The notes under the pieces: model-generated
The model's database searches: none
Told to the model about the DNA's origin: nothing
Seen by the model: only the letters and a program-made list of their open reading frames with translations
Assembly: GCA_964243435.1 (NCBI GenBank)
Contig: CAXTFM010000015.1
Coordinates: forward strand, 1-39,507
Length of the DNA: 39,507 nucleotides
Origin: RH-AL1 sp964243435
Lineage (GTDB): Bacteria; Pseudomonadota; Alphaproteobacteria; Rhizobiales; Beijerinckiaceae
Direction of reading: 5' to 3'
Program-made: the position numbers and the translations under genes
Shown: one piece after another, positions 15,053 through 23,068 of the stretch
Layout of the letters: every line of letters begins with the position of its first letter
Position numbering within the stretch: position 1 is the stretch's first letter

Positions 15053-16465
15053 ATGCCGCCGTACCTCGCGCCCTGGATCGTCCTCGCCCTGTTCTGCGCC
15101 GTGACCTGGGGCGTCACCCCGCGGCGGGTCAGCGCGCCGCAGTTCTTCGACGGCCGCCGCAACGACGACCGGACGCCCGGCGTGCTGATGGTGGCGATGA
15201 GCGCCGCCGTCACCTGGGTCTTCGCCAAGTCGATCGCCAACGCCTCCGCCCTCGCCTACGGCTACGGCCTCGCCGGCGGGATCGGCTACACCATCTATTA
15301 CCTCAGCTTCGCCGTGGCCGGCGTGGCGATCTGGGCGATCCGGCGGCACTCACCCTACCGGTCGCTGTCCCACCTGCTGGCGGACCATTACGGCCCGGCC
15401 TGCGCCCGGCTGTTCCTGCTGCTGGTCGCGTTCCGCCTGTTCAACGAGATCTGGTCCAACACCAAGGTCATCTCGCTGTACTTCGGTGCGGAGGGGTCGG
15501 CGCCGTACTGGTGGGCCGCCGTGCTGGTGACGCTGTTCACCGTGGCCTATGCGTGGCGCGGCGGCATGCGGGCGAGCCTGACCACCGACCGCCTCCACAT
15601 CATCCTCGCCTTCGCGCTGCTCGCGGTGGTGCTCGCACTGCTGCTGCCGCCCTTGGCGACGCATGGCCTCGCCCCCGTGCCGCAGGCGACGCGCGACGCC
15701 GGCATCACCTTCTGCCTGCTGGCCGGCGTGCAGATCTTCTCCTATCCGTTCCACGATCCCGTGCTGACCGACCGCGGCTTCCTCAACGCGCCGGGGCAGG
15801 CGCTGCGGGCCTTCCTGCTGGCGGGGCTGCTCAGCGGTTGCTTCATCTTCCTGTTCAGCCTGATCGGGCTCTACGGTCGCGCCTTCGGCCTCGCCGCGAC
15901 GCCGAGCGTCAGCGTGCCGGCCTCGTTCGGCATCCCCATGCTGATGCTGTTCAACGCCATCATGCTGGTGACCGGCGGCTCCACGATCGACTCCGCCTTC
16001 ACCAGCGCCGCCAAGCTGGCCGGGCGGGACTGGCGCAACGAGCGGGTGGAGGCGGACGCCCGCCACCTGTGGACCGGCCGTCTCGCCATCCTCGCGGTCG
16101 CCGTGGTCGGCAACCTGCCGCTGCTGACCCTTTACATGGGCGACCGGGTCGGCCCCGCCGTGATCGCCGCCACCACGCTCAGCGGCACCATGGTGATGGG
16201 GCTGGCGCCGATCTTCCTGTTGTGCTGGGTCCGCCAGGCGGGCGCGCTCAGCTTCCACCTCGCCTTCTGGCCGGGCATCGTGCTGGGGGTGACCCGCGGC
16301 GTCGAGGTGTTCGCCAAGCTGCGCATCCTGCCGCCGGCGCTCGACCTCGGCAGCGGCACCTTCGCGGCCGACCTCGGCGTCAACGCGTGGGGCCTGCTGC
16401 TGTGCACCGCCGGCTTCCTGGTGGGCACGGTGCTGGTGCCGGCGCGCCGGCTCGCCGAGGCGTGA
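15053..16465 (+). CDS. Sodium:solute symporter family transporter
   Basis: 470 residues with about 13 hydrophobic helices, of the SSS/LeuT-fold group. Landmarks: the amphipathic SAPQFFDGRRNDD and the helix AMSAAVTWVFAKSIANAS, then ITFCLLAGVQIFSYPFHDPVLTDRGF and the conserved VTGGSTIDSAFTSAAKL, where Ser/Thr residues line the sodium sites in family members. ATG 15053 was chosen (GGAAG eleven bases upstream); the frame is open to a TTG at 15002. Divergent from the phosphoesterase-radical SAM gene with 74 bp between, so likely co-regulated. Predicted import (or export) of a substrate or product of the neighbouring pathway. Substrate unknown. Confidence 0.85.
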   Translation: MPPYLAPWIVLALFCAVTWGVTPRRVSAPQFFDGRRNDDRTPGVLMVAMSAAVTWVFAKSIANASALAYGYGLAGGIGYTIYYLSFAVAGVAIWAIRRHSPYRSLSHLLADHYGPACARLFLLLVAFRLFNEIWSNTKVISLYFGAEGSAPYWWAAVLVTLFTVAYAWRGGMRASLTTDRLHIILAFALLAVVLALLLPPLATHGLAPVPQATRDAGITFCLLAGVQIFSYPFHDPVLTDRGFLNAPGQALRAFLLAGLLSGCFIFLFSLIGLYGRAFGLAATPSVSVPASFGIPMLMLFNAIMLVTGGSTIDSAFTSAAKLAGRDWRNERVEADARHLWTGRLAILAVAVVGNLPLLTLYMGDRVGPAVIAATTLSGTMVMGLAPIFLLCWVRQAGALSFHLAFWPGIVLGVTRGVEVFAKLRILPPALDLGSGTFAADLGVNAWGLLLCTAGFLVGTVLVPARRLAEA

Positions 16466-16485
16466 AACCCGCCCCGCCCGGCGGC

Positions 16486-17328
16486 TCAGCGCGGCGGGGG
16501 CGCCCAGGCGTCGCGCTGCCGCCGGAACGGCAGGGTGAGCGAGGGCAGCAGCCGCACTTCGGCCGCGTCGCGATAACCGCGCACGCCGATGCGGACGTTC
16601 CGCTGCGGCACGTCCAGCCGCGGCAGGTCCAGCCGGAAGGTGCGGTGCAGGTGGTCCCAGAGGCTGAGCCCGCTGGACCAGTTCGAGTCCGTCCGGTCCT
16701 GCGCGGCCGAGTGGTGGATGCCGTGCATGCGCGGCGTCGTCAGCACGGTGGCCAGCGCCCGCTCCAGCCGCGGCGGCAGGCGCATGTTGGAATGGTGGAA
16801 CAGCACCGACGCGTAGAAGAAGCCCTGCCACGCGGAAAGCGCCCGGCGCGACGTGCCGAGCAACAGCACCTGCGCCGCCCGCCACGGGATGGAGATCAGC
16901 ATGTCGACGGCGTGGAAGCGCAGCGCCGTGGTCGCGTCCATGTCGAGGTCGAGGTGATGCACCAAGTGCAGGCGCCACAGGAACGGCACCTTGTGGGTCA
17001 GCACGTGCCAGACATAGATCGTGTAGTCCATGCCGAGCACGGCAAGGGCGTCGCGCAGCCAGGCCGGCCCCGGCACGCGTTGCGCCAGCCCCCAGCGCCG
17101 CCGCTCCACCGCCGCCGCCAGCCGGCCGACCAGCGGTCCCTCGGCAGCGGCGACCACGGCCATGCTCGTCAGCCCCATGAACAGGTTGCGGGCCATGCGC
17201 GCCGGCTCTCGCTGCGTTTGCCGGCGGAGGGGCGCGCGCTGCTCCAGCACCACGACGGCGGCCAGCCCCGCGACGGCGAGGACGGCGCCGAACGGCAGGG
17301 ACGGGCGGATCGATCCGAAGCGACGCAT
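16486..17328 (-). CDS. Fatty acid hydroxylase / sterol desaturase family membrane protein
   Basis: 280 residues, with hydrophobic helices near 12-30, 45-65 and 95-115. The histidine clusters expected for a di-iron membrane hydroxylase are present: WHVLTHK (about 107-113), HLVHH (about 121-125), FHHSNM, and MHGIHHS near the end. Known for the family: oxygen-dependent C-H hydroxylation or desaturation of lipid chains or sterol-like molecules at the inner membrane. Stop codons of this gene and the symporter are 20 bases apart, tail to tail. Head to head with the first glycosyltransferase (53 bp). The start has no clear binding site, so a few residues either way are possible. Suggests a lipid step in the local pathway. 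Confidence 0.88.
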   Translation of the reverse strand: MRRFGSIRPSLPFGAVLAVAGLAAVVVLEQRAPLRRQTQREPARMARNLFMGLTSMAVVAAAEGPLVGRLAAAVERRRWGLAQRVPGPAWLRDALAVLGMDYTIYVWHVLTHKVPFLWRLHLVHHLDLDMDATTALRFHAVDMLISIPWRAAQVLLLGTSRRALSAWQGFFYASVLFHHSNMRLPPRLERALATVLTTPRMHGIHHSAAQDRTDSNWSSGLSLWDHLHRTFRLDLPRLDVPQRNVRIGVRGYRDAAEVRLLPSLTLPFRRQRDAWAPPPR

Positions 17329-17381
17329 GCGGCTGAGATGGGGCTGGCCGCGCGGCCCGCAAGCGACCGGCGCGGACCCGC

Positions 17382-17966
17382 GTGACGTTGCCGCGCGTCG
17401 CGCTGTTCACGCGCTTCCCCGAGCCGGGCCGGGCCAAGACGCGGCTCATCCCGGCGCTCGGCGCCGCCGGGGCCGCCGCGCTGCACCGCCGCTTGACGGA
17501 GCGAACGCTTGCCACCCTTCGCGCCACCGGCCTGCCGGTCGAGGTGTGGGGCACCGGAGCCCCTGCCGAGGCCTTCGCCGCCTGGCTCGGCGAGGCGACC
17601 GCGATCCGGATGCAGGACGGGGGCGACCTCGGCCGGCGCATGGCCCGCGCGCTCGACCCCGCCCCGGCAGTGGTGGTCGGCTCCGACCTGCCGGGTCTCG
17701 CGCCGTCCCACATCATGGCCGCGGCGCGGCTGCTGGCGGAGGGCAGCGTGGCGCTCGGTCCGGCGGAGGACGGCGGCTACTACCTCATCGGCCTGACCGC
17801 GCCGGCCCCCTTCCTGTTCGACGCGATGACCTGGAGCACGGATCAGGTCCTGGCGGAAACGCTGCGGCGGTTGCAAGCGGACGGGCGACCCTATGGGCTG
17901 CTGCCGCGGCTCGCCGACCTCGACCGCCCCGCCGACCTCGCCCGCTTCCCCGGTCTCGTCTCGTGA
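17382..17966 (+). CDS. TIGR04282-type (DUF2064) rSAM-associated glycosyl/nucleotidyl transferase
   Basis: 194 residues with a GTG start. Family motifs: ALFTRFPEPGRAKTRLIPALG (residues 7-27), which replaces the usual nucleotidyltransferase signature, VVVGSDLPGL, and GPAEDGGYYLIGL. Known: NCBI names this family rSAM/selenodomain-associated transferase 1, also arsenosugar biosynthesis glycosyltransferase; the fold is a CofC/GT-A-like nucleotide-binding domain. Its stop overlaps the start of the next transferase gene by four bases (GTGA), so the two are translationally coupled, as in most genomes carrying the pair. The ribosome binding site is weak. The donor and acceptor are unknown. Confidence 0.9.
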   Translation: MTLPRVALFTRFPEPGRAKTRLIPALGAAGAAALHRRLTERTLATLRATGLPVEVWGTGAPAEAFAAWLGEATAIRMQDGGDLGRRMARALDPAPAVVVGSDLPGLAPSHIMAAARLLAEGSVALGPAEDGGYYLIGLTAPAPFLFDAMTWSTDQVLAETLRRLQADGRPYGLLPRLADLDRPADLARFPGLVS

Positions 17967-18688
17967 ACGCGGTCGCGGTGGTGATCCCCATGCTGAACGA
18001 GGCGGCGGCCCTGCCGCGCATGCTGCGCTGCCTCGGCGTGTTGCACCCCGCGCCCGCCGAGGTCATCGCCGTCGACGGCGGCAGCACCGACGACTCCGTC
18101 GCCATCGCGCGCGCGGGCGGGCTGCGGGTCGTCACCGCCCCGCGCGGGCGCGGCGCGCAGATCAATGCCGGCGTGGCGGCCGCGAGCGCCCCGCTCGTCT
18201 GCGTGCTGCATGCCGACACCATCCTGCCGGACGATGCGGTGGCGGTGATCACCGCCACCATGGCGGACCGGCGGCTGGCGCTGGCGAGCTTCCTGCCGCT
18301 GCTCAGCGGGCCGGACGGGGTGCGCTGGGGCACCAGCCTGCACAACTGGGCGAAGACCTGGTACGGGCCGCTGCTGTTGCGCCCGCACCTGTTCCTGCGC
18401 GGGGCGCGGCTGCTGTTCGGCGACCACGCCATGTTCTTCCGCCGCGACGACTTCCTCGCCGCCGGAGGCTGCGACACCTCCTCGCCCATCATGGAGGATG
18501 TCGACCTGTGCGTCCGCCTCCACCGTTTCGGCCGCACCCGCATGGTCAACCGCGTGGTCATCACCTCGGACCGTCGCATCGCGGCGTGGGGGCCCGTGCG
18601 CGCCAACCTGATCTACCTGCGCGTCAGCGTCAGCTGGGCGGTCGGGCTGCGGCGGGAGTTGCATCGCCATTATCCCGACATCCGCTGA
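17963..18688 (+). CDS. TIGR04283-type rSAM-associated family 2 glycosyltransferase
   Basis: 241 residues with a GTG start overlapping the previous stop. GT-A fold family 2: VAVVIPMLNEAAALPRML, VIAVDGGSTDDS, the subfamily hallmark PRGRGAQINAG, the metal-binding HADT (in place of DxD), and IMEDVDLCVRLHRFG as the catalytic ED motif. One weakly hydrophobic C-terminal segment may dock to the membrane. Known: rSAM/selenodomain-associated transferase 2, annotated by NCBI as arsenosugar biosynthesis glycosyltransferase. Forms a two-gene operon with the upstream transferase. Its last 59 bp overlap the 3' end of the SDR gene on the other strand. Confidence 0.92.
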   Translation: MNAVAVVIPMLNEAAALPRMLRCLGVLHPAPAEVIAVDGGSTDDSVAIARAGGLRVVTAPRGRGAQINAGVAAASAPLVCVLHADTILPDDAVAVITATMADRRLALASFLPLLSGPDGVRWGTSLHNWAKTWYGPLLLRPHLFLRGARLLFGDHAMFFRRDDFLAAGGCDTSSPIMEDVDLCVRLHRFGRTRMVNRVVITSDRRIAAWGPVRANLIYLRVSVSWAVGLRRELHRHYPDIR

Positions 18689-19769
18689 GACGCGCCCCGG
18701 GCAGGTAGCCCGCCGACACCGCGAAGCCGATGAGGCGGTGGAGGAAGGCCCCGTCCAACGGCGGGCAGCGGCGGCCGCTGAGGTGCCAAAGGTTGTCGGT
18801 CGCGAAGCGTGGGCTCGGACGGAGGTAGGCGGCGTAGGCCGTCACCACCTGCTCGTGCATCCAGCGGCCCCGCTCATCGAGGCCGGCGGGCTCGTAGCGC
18901 TCGGGCGGCACGAGGGTCGGGGCGCGGCACCCCGGGAAGGCCGCGGCCACGCCGGCGAGGGCGGCGAGCGGCACCGGGCGGCCGGAGGCGAGGTGGACGA
19001 CGCGGCCGTTCGCCGCCGCCATGCGCTCGGCGACGTCGACCAGCCCGCCGACGACGTGGTCGAGCGGGACGAGGTCGAGACTGGCGTCGGACGTGGCGGG
19101 CAGCACCCGCACCCGCCCTTCCGCGACGAGGCGGATCAACTGGTAAACGGTGCCGAACGCGCTTGTTTCCCCGTCCGCCCAGCGTCCGACGACGATGGAC
19201 GGCCGCGCCACGGCGACGACCCGGCCCGCGCGATGCGCGGCCCACACCAGCGCCTCCGCCTCGGCCTTGCTCGCCTCGTAGCCGTTGTTGAAGCGCGCCG
19301 CCGCCACGGGTGCCTCGGCGACGGAACCACCGGCATCGCCGCACACGTAGGCCGTGCCGACGTGCAGCAAGGGGAGCGGCGGGTCGGCCGCCGCCGCGAA
19401 TGCCAGCACCCGCGCGGTGCCGCCCACGTTGATCCGGCGGTAGACCGCGTCGGCGAGCTTGAAGCCGGTCACCGCGGCGCAATGCACCACGAGGTCCAGG
19501 TCCGCCGCGAGACGCGCCGCCGTTGCCGGCCGCAAACCGAGGTCAGGTTCCGCCACGTCGCCCTGCATCGGCGCGACGAGGCCGGGCCGTCCGCTGAAAG
19601 GGCGGGTCGGGTTCGCCGCGTCATCGTTGGGCGGCTCCCTGCGGTGCAACAGGGCCGCCACCGCGTGGCCGCGCCCGGCGAGCGCGCCGCACAATGCCCG
19701 CCCGATCAGCCCGCCGGCACCGGTGACGAGGATGCGCAACGGACGCGACGCCGCTTCGTTGGATGCCAT
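18630..19769 (-). CDS. SDR-family NAD(P)-dependent reductase/epimerase
   Basis: 379 residues. Extended SDR: dinucleotide motif VTGAGGLIGRALCGAL near the start, VHCAAVTGF, INVGGTARVLAFA, LLHVGTAYVCGD, active-site YEASK, and VARPSIVVG. This order is closest to the NAD_binding_4 type (thioester or fatty-acyl reductase-like) rather than to classical sugar epimerases, so a reductive step on an acyl thioester is as likely as sugar epimerisation. ATG 19769 was chosen because homology begins soon after; ATG 19787 in frame is also possible and neither has a good binding site. Head to head with the flavoprotein gene and tail-overlapping with the second transferase. Confidence 0.85.
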   Translation of the reverse strand: MASNEAASRPLRILVTGAGGLIGRALCGALAGRGHAVAALLHRREPPNDDAANPTRPFSGRPGLVAPMQGDVAEPDLGLRPATAARLAADLDLVVHCAAVTGFKLADAVYRRINVGGTARVLAFAAAADPPLPLLHVGTAYVCGDAGGSVAEAPVAAARFNNGYEASKAEAEALVWAAHRAGRVVAVARPSIVVGRWADGETSAFGTVYQLIRLVAEGRVRVLPATSDASLDLVPLDHVVGGLVDVAERMAAANGRVVHLASGRPVPLAALAGVAAAFPGCRAPTLVPPERYEPAGLDERGRWMHEQVVTAYAAYLRPSPRFATDNLWHLSGRRCPPLDGAFLHRLIGFAVSAGYLPGARLSGCRDNGDATPAAARPPS

Positions 19770-19810
19770 GGCGCCTGTATGCACCATTTCCCGCGGGTGG
19801 AGTGCCGCCG

Positions 19811-21223
19811 TTGGCTTGGACGCACGATCTCGTCGTGGTCGGCGCCGGGGCGGCCGGCCTGACGGCGGCCGGAGGCTGCGCCCGGCTGGGCCTGCGCGTG
19901 GCGCTGGTCGAGCGGGACCGGATGGGCGGAGAGTGCCTCAACACCGGCTGCGTGCCGTCCAAGGCGCTGCTCGCCGCGTCGCGCCGGGCGCAGGCGATGC
20001 GGGGCCGCCGCCTGGGCGTTTCCGGTGCCGGCCCCGCGATCGATTTCGCCGCCGTGCGCGCCCATGTGGCCGGTGCGATCGCCGCCATCGCACCCCACGA
20101 TGCCGTCGAGCGCTTCGCTGCCTGGGGCGTCGAGGTGATCCGCGGCGACGCGGTTCTCACCGGCCGGCACGCCGTCCGGGTCGGGTCCCGCACCCTGTCC
20201 GCGCCCCGCCTCGTGCTCGCGACCGGCTCCGACCCGGCGGTTCCGCCGATCCCAGGGCTGGGAAAGGTGCCCTTCCTCACCAACGAGACCGTGTTCGACC
20301 TCGAGGCGGTGCCGCGGCACCTGCTCGTGCTCGGCGGCGGCGCCATCGGGGTCGAGATGGCGCAGGCCTTCCGGCGCCTCGGGGCGGAGGTGACGATCGT
20401 GGAACGCGACGCCCTCCTGCCGCGCAGCGACGCGGACGCGGCCGACAGCCTCCGCGCGCTGCTGCGCGGGGAGGGCATCTCCGTCCTCGACCGCACCGTC
20501 GTCACCGCGGCCTCCGCCGCGCCCGGCGCGGTGCGCCTGGTTTGCGGAGGGGGAGCGGCGGTCTGCGGCTCGCACCTGCTGGTGGCGGCGGGGCGGCGCG
20601 CACGCGTCGACGGGCTCGGGCTGGACGGGGCCGGCATCGCCTGGGACGCGCACGGCATCACGGTCGACGCCCGGCGCCGCACCTCCAACCGGGCCGTCTA
20701 CGCGATCGGCGACTGCCGGGCCGGCCCGCGCTTCACCCACGCGGCGGGCCACGAGGGGCGGCTGGTGGTGTCCGCCTTGGGGTTCGGACTGCCGGCCACC
20801 GCCGATTTCGACCGCCTGCCGGCGGTGACCTACACCGACCCCGAACTGGCACAGCTCGGATCGACGGAGCGGGAGGCCCGCGCCCGATACGGGCACGTGG
20901 AGGTCACGCGGGAGGAGTGGTCCGGCAACGACCGCGCCGTGACCGAGGGTGAAACGGAGGGTTTCGTCAAGGTGATGAGGGTCAAGCGCCGCATCGTGGG
21001 CGTGACCATCCTCGGGGCCCACGCGGGGGAGCTGCTGCTGCCCTGGTCGCTCGCGATGCGCCGCAAGGCGGGCCCGTGGGCGTTGGCCGCGGCGATCGTG
21101 GCGTACCCCACCCGCTCCGAGCTGTCGCAAGCGGCGGCGTTCAGTGGTTACGAGGCCGCCCTGTTCGGCCCCGCGGCACGGCGGTGGGCCGGGACGCTCG
21201 CCTGGCTGCGGCGCCTCGGCTGA
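19811..21223 (+). CDS. Pyridine nucleotide-disulfide oxidoreductase, mercuric-reductase/lipoamide-dehydrogenase-like
   Basis: 470 residues. FAD site DLVVVGAGAAGLTAAGGCARLG, redox-active disulfide Cys42-LNTG-Cys47, NAD site LLVLGGGAIGVEMAQAF, second FAD motif VYAIGDCRAGP, and a C-terminal dimerisation domain with YPTRSE where lipoamide dehydrogenases have HPT.SE, so the catalytic histidine is Tyr. Known relatives with this change are uncharacterised FAD-containing oxidoreductases often found near TIGR04283 transferases. TTG 19811 follows GGAG by ten bases; GTG 19802 and ATG 19763 are alternatives, the latter overlapping the SDR start. Predicted to supply reducing power or reduce a thiol/metalloid intermediate; the role is inferred. 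Confidence 0.88.
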   Translation: MAWTHDLVVVGAGAAGLTAAGGCARLGLRVALVERDRMGGECLNTGCVPSKALLAASRRAQAMRGRRLGVSGAGPAIDFAAVRAHVAGAIAAIAPHDAVERFAAWGVEVIRGDAVLTGRHAVRVGSRTLSAPRLVLATGSDPAVPPIPGLGKVPFLTNETVFDLEAVPRHLLVLGGGAIGVEMAQAFRRLGAEVTIVERDALLPRSDADAADSLRALLRGEGISVLDRTVVTAASAAPGAVRLVCGGGAAVCGSHLLVAAGRRARVDGLGLDGAGIAWDAHGITVDARRRTSNRAVYAIGDCRAGPRFTHAAGHEGRLVVSALGFGLPATADFDRLPAVTYTDPELAQLGSTEREARARYGHVEVTREEWSGNDRAVTEGETEGFVKVMRVKRRIVGVTILGAHAGELLLPWSLAMRRKAGPWALAAAIVAYPTRSELSQAAAFSGYEAALFGPAARRWAGTLAWLRRLG

Positions 21224-21454
21224 CGCAAAGCCTGCGCAGGCCGGGGTGGCGTTCGACCTCACCTCGCGACATCCCGACGCCGGTGCCGCGCTGTCCGGGT
21301 ACGCAGTGGACGCATCAATGCGCGAACGCCGGATGGACGGCCATCGCGCATGGGCGTGCGAAGTACCGCGACGATGTTTGCGCGATGACGGATCGATTAT
21401 CGGCGCCGGCGCTTATATTCCATTCCAGGCAATTCAATCGCGAGGATTATTCCG

Positions 21455-21901
21455 ATGGGCCTTCTTGATAGCGTGATCGGTGGATTGCTCGGCGGCGGCT
21501 CGGGTGCTTCCTCGCCGATGGGGAACATCCTGTCCGGGTTGCTCGGCGGCGGACAGTCCGGCGGCGCCGGCGGGATGGGCGGCATGGCGGGCACGGGCGG
21601 CGGTATGGGCGGCTCCGGCATGGGCGGCATGGCGGGCGGCCTCGGCGGGCTGATATCGCAGTTCGAGAATGCCGGGCTCGGGCAGATCGCCCAGTCCTGG
21701 GTCGGCAACGGCCCCAACCAGCAGGTGTCGCCCCAGCAACTGAACAACGTCTTCGGGCAGGATCAGGTGCAGGGCATGGCGGCGCAGGCGGGCATGGAGC
21801 CGGGCGACTTCCTGTCCCAGCTCAGCCAGCACCTGCCGAACGCCGTCAACCACATGACGCCCAACGGCCAGATGCCCGGAAACGAGTCGGTGGACGTTTG
21901 A
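21455..21901 (+). CDS. YidB-like (DUF937) protein
   Basis: 148 residues. Opens MGLLDSVIGGLLGGGSG, followed by a Gly/Met-rich linker of about 40 residues (repeated GGMGG units) and a C-terminal helical domain with LISQFENAGLGQIAQSWVG, VSPQQLNNVFG and GMEPGDFLSQLSQHLPNAVN. This is the YidB/DUF937 pattern. GAGGA nine bases before ATG 21455 supports the start. No signal peptide. Function unknown; E. coli YidB is uncharacterised. Followed 41 bases later by a secreted PDZ protein, probably in the same transcript. Confidence 0.9.
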   Translation: MGLLDSVIGGLLGGGSGASSPMGNILSGLLGGGQSGGAGGMGGMAGTGGGMGGSGMGGMAGGLGGLISQFENAGLGQIAQSWVGNGPNQQVSPQQLNNVFGQDQVQGMAAQAGMEPGDFLSQLSQHLPNAVNHMTPNGQMPGNESVDV

Positions 21902-21942
21902 CGCTTGCCGTTTTCCGCACCGCAGACCGGGTTTCCGCTACG

Positions 21943-22557
21943 ATGATCAAGCGCTTTGCAACGCCGGCGATGGCGCTCTGCCTCGTCCTCCAGATCCTGC
22001 CGGGAGCGGCCAGGGCCGACAACGCGATGGGTTACCGGCTGCAAACCGCCGAACAGGCGGCACGCTTGCAGCGCAGCGGCGGTTCGCTCGGCATGAGGGT
22101 CGGCGCCGAGCACCAGATCAGCAGCGGCGGCTTGTCGTTCGAGTTGTTGAAGGTCGAGGGCGTCGGCGCCTCCTCTCCCGCCGCCCAGGCCGGCCTCAAG
22201 GTCGGCGACCAGCTCATCGCGGTCGATGGCCGGGTGTTCCCCGACGTCGCGACCTTCGCCGCCTATGTCGGGTCGGTGCCGCCGGGGCAGCAGGTCGAGG
22301 TCGACTACATGCCGGCGGGAGCCGGGCCGGGACAGGCCCAGCGCCTGGGCGTGACCGTCGGCGAAGGCGGCCGCGCCGCGCCGCCCAAGGACGTGCCCCG
22401 CAACACCGGTCTTTCGACCGGGGCCAAGGTCGCGATCGGCGTCGGCGCAGCGGCGATCATCGGATGCTACGAGACGAACTGTTATTCGCGCCTGAAGACC
22501 AAGGTCGACGAAGAGCGGGAAAAGTATCGCGACGGCGGGGTCGCCCAGCCGCACTGA
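21943..22557 (+). CDS. Secreted or membrane-anchored PDZ domain protein
   Basis: 204 residues from ATG 21943, which starts a clear signal peptide (MIKRFATPAMALCLVLQIL, cleavage after ARA). A PDZ domain covers about 48-130 (GMRVGAEHQISSGGLSFELLK; AAQAGLKVGDQLIAVDGRVF). A second hydrophobic segment near 165-180 (VAIGVGAAAIIGCYE) is followed by a charged tail with two cysteines, giving a likely inner-membrane anchor with the PDZ outside. The frame is open to a TTG at 21898 overlapping the YidB-like stop, but that extension would bury the signal peptide. No protease domain, so an adaptor or sensor for envelope proteins is the best guess. Confidence 0.82.
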   Translation: MIKRFATPAMALCLVLQILPGAARADNAMGYRLQTAEQAARLQRSGGSLGMRVGAEHQISSGGLSFELLKVEGVGASSPAAQAGLKVGDQLIAVDGRVFPDVATFAAYVGSVPPGQQVEVDYMPAGAGPGQAQRLGVTVGEGGRAAPPKDVPRNTGLSTGAKVAIGVGAAAIIGCYETNCYSRLKTKVDEEREKYRDGGVAQPH

Positions 22558-22787
22558 GTGGCGCCAACAGCGTGATGATCGCGGGCGCCCGACAAACTCG
22601 GGCCGTCACCTGCACTTGAACGTCGCGTGCATCCACCTGGCACGGACGGCGCCGCGTAACGATGGTATCTCGGTCGCAAAGAGGTTGGCCGCATCGTCCG
22701 CGCCGCGACCTCCTGCCGCCGAGCGCTCGATGCTCGGTGCCGCACCACGCGCGGCCGGCGCCGGCCTTGCGCGGGATACTCTCGCGT

Positions 22788-22952
22788 CTAGATCCTGCCG
22801 TGCCCGAAGACGAGGTACAGCACCAAGAGCAGCACGAGCAGGCCGCCGATGCCACCAAGGCCGCCGACGCCGAGGCCGCCGCTGGAATAGCCGTAATAAC
22901 CGCCGCCGCCGAACAGCAGCAGCACGACGAGGACGATGACGATCAGCGACAT
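22788..22952 (-). CDS. Very small two-helix membrane protein, DUF3309-like
   Basis: 54 residues: MSLIVIVLVVLLLFGGGGYY, a Gly-rich turn (SSGGLGVGGLGGIGG), then a second hydrophobic helix LLVLLLVLYLVFG ending HGRI. The layout, length and termini match the tiny DUF3309-type membrane proteins abundant in Rhizobiales, which are of unknown function. The reading frame has no interruption and encodes two clean helices, unlikely by chance. It is convergent with the PDZ gene (230 bp between stops, nothing recognised there). Confidence 0.75.
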   Translation of the reverse strand: MSLIVIVLVVLLLFGGGGYYGYSSGGLGVGGLGGIGGLLVLLLVLYLVFGHGRI

Positions 22953-23032
22953 GGGGCCTACCGGTTGCGGGGACGTGAGAAACGGCGCCGGCCCGCTGGT
23001 GGGCAGGCCGACGCCGTCATTCGTTTAGCGGC

Positions 23033-23059
23033 GAGCCGGCCCACTTCCTGGGCCGGCTC
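23033..23059 (-). terminator. Hairpin after the YsnF gene
   Basis: Perfect 11-bp stem GAGCCGGCCCA / TGGGCCGGCTC with a five-base loop, starting nine bases beyond the stop of the 23069-24070 gene on the minus strand. There is no T tract after it, so it may be a factor-assisted terminator or a 3'-end stabiliser for the stress operon. Confidence 0.6.
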
Positions 23060-23068
23060 GTTACGTCA

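Noticed and set aside
13059..15104. Plus-strand frame of 681 codons
   Set aside because: Shadow of the phosphoesterase-radical SAM fusion; no coherent domain.
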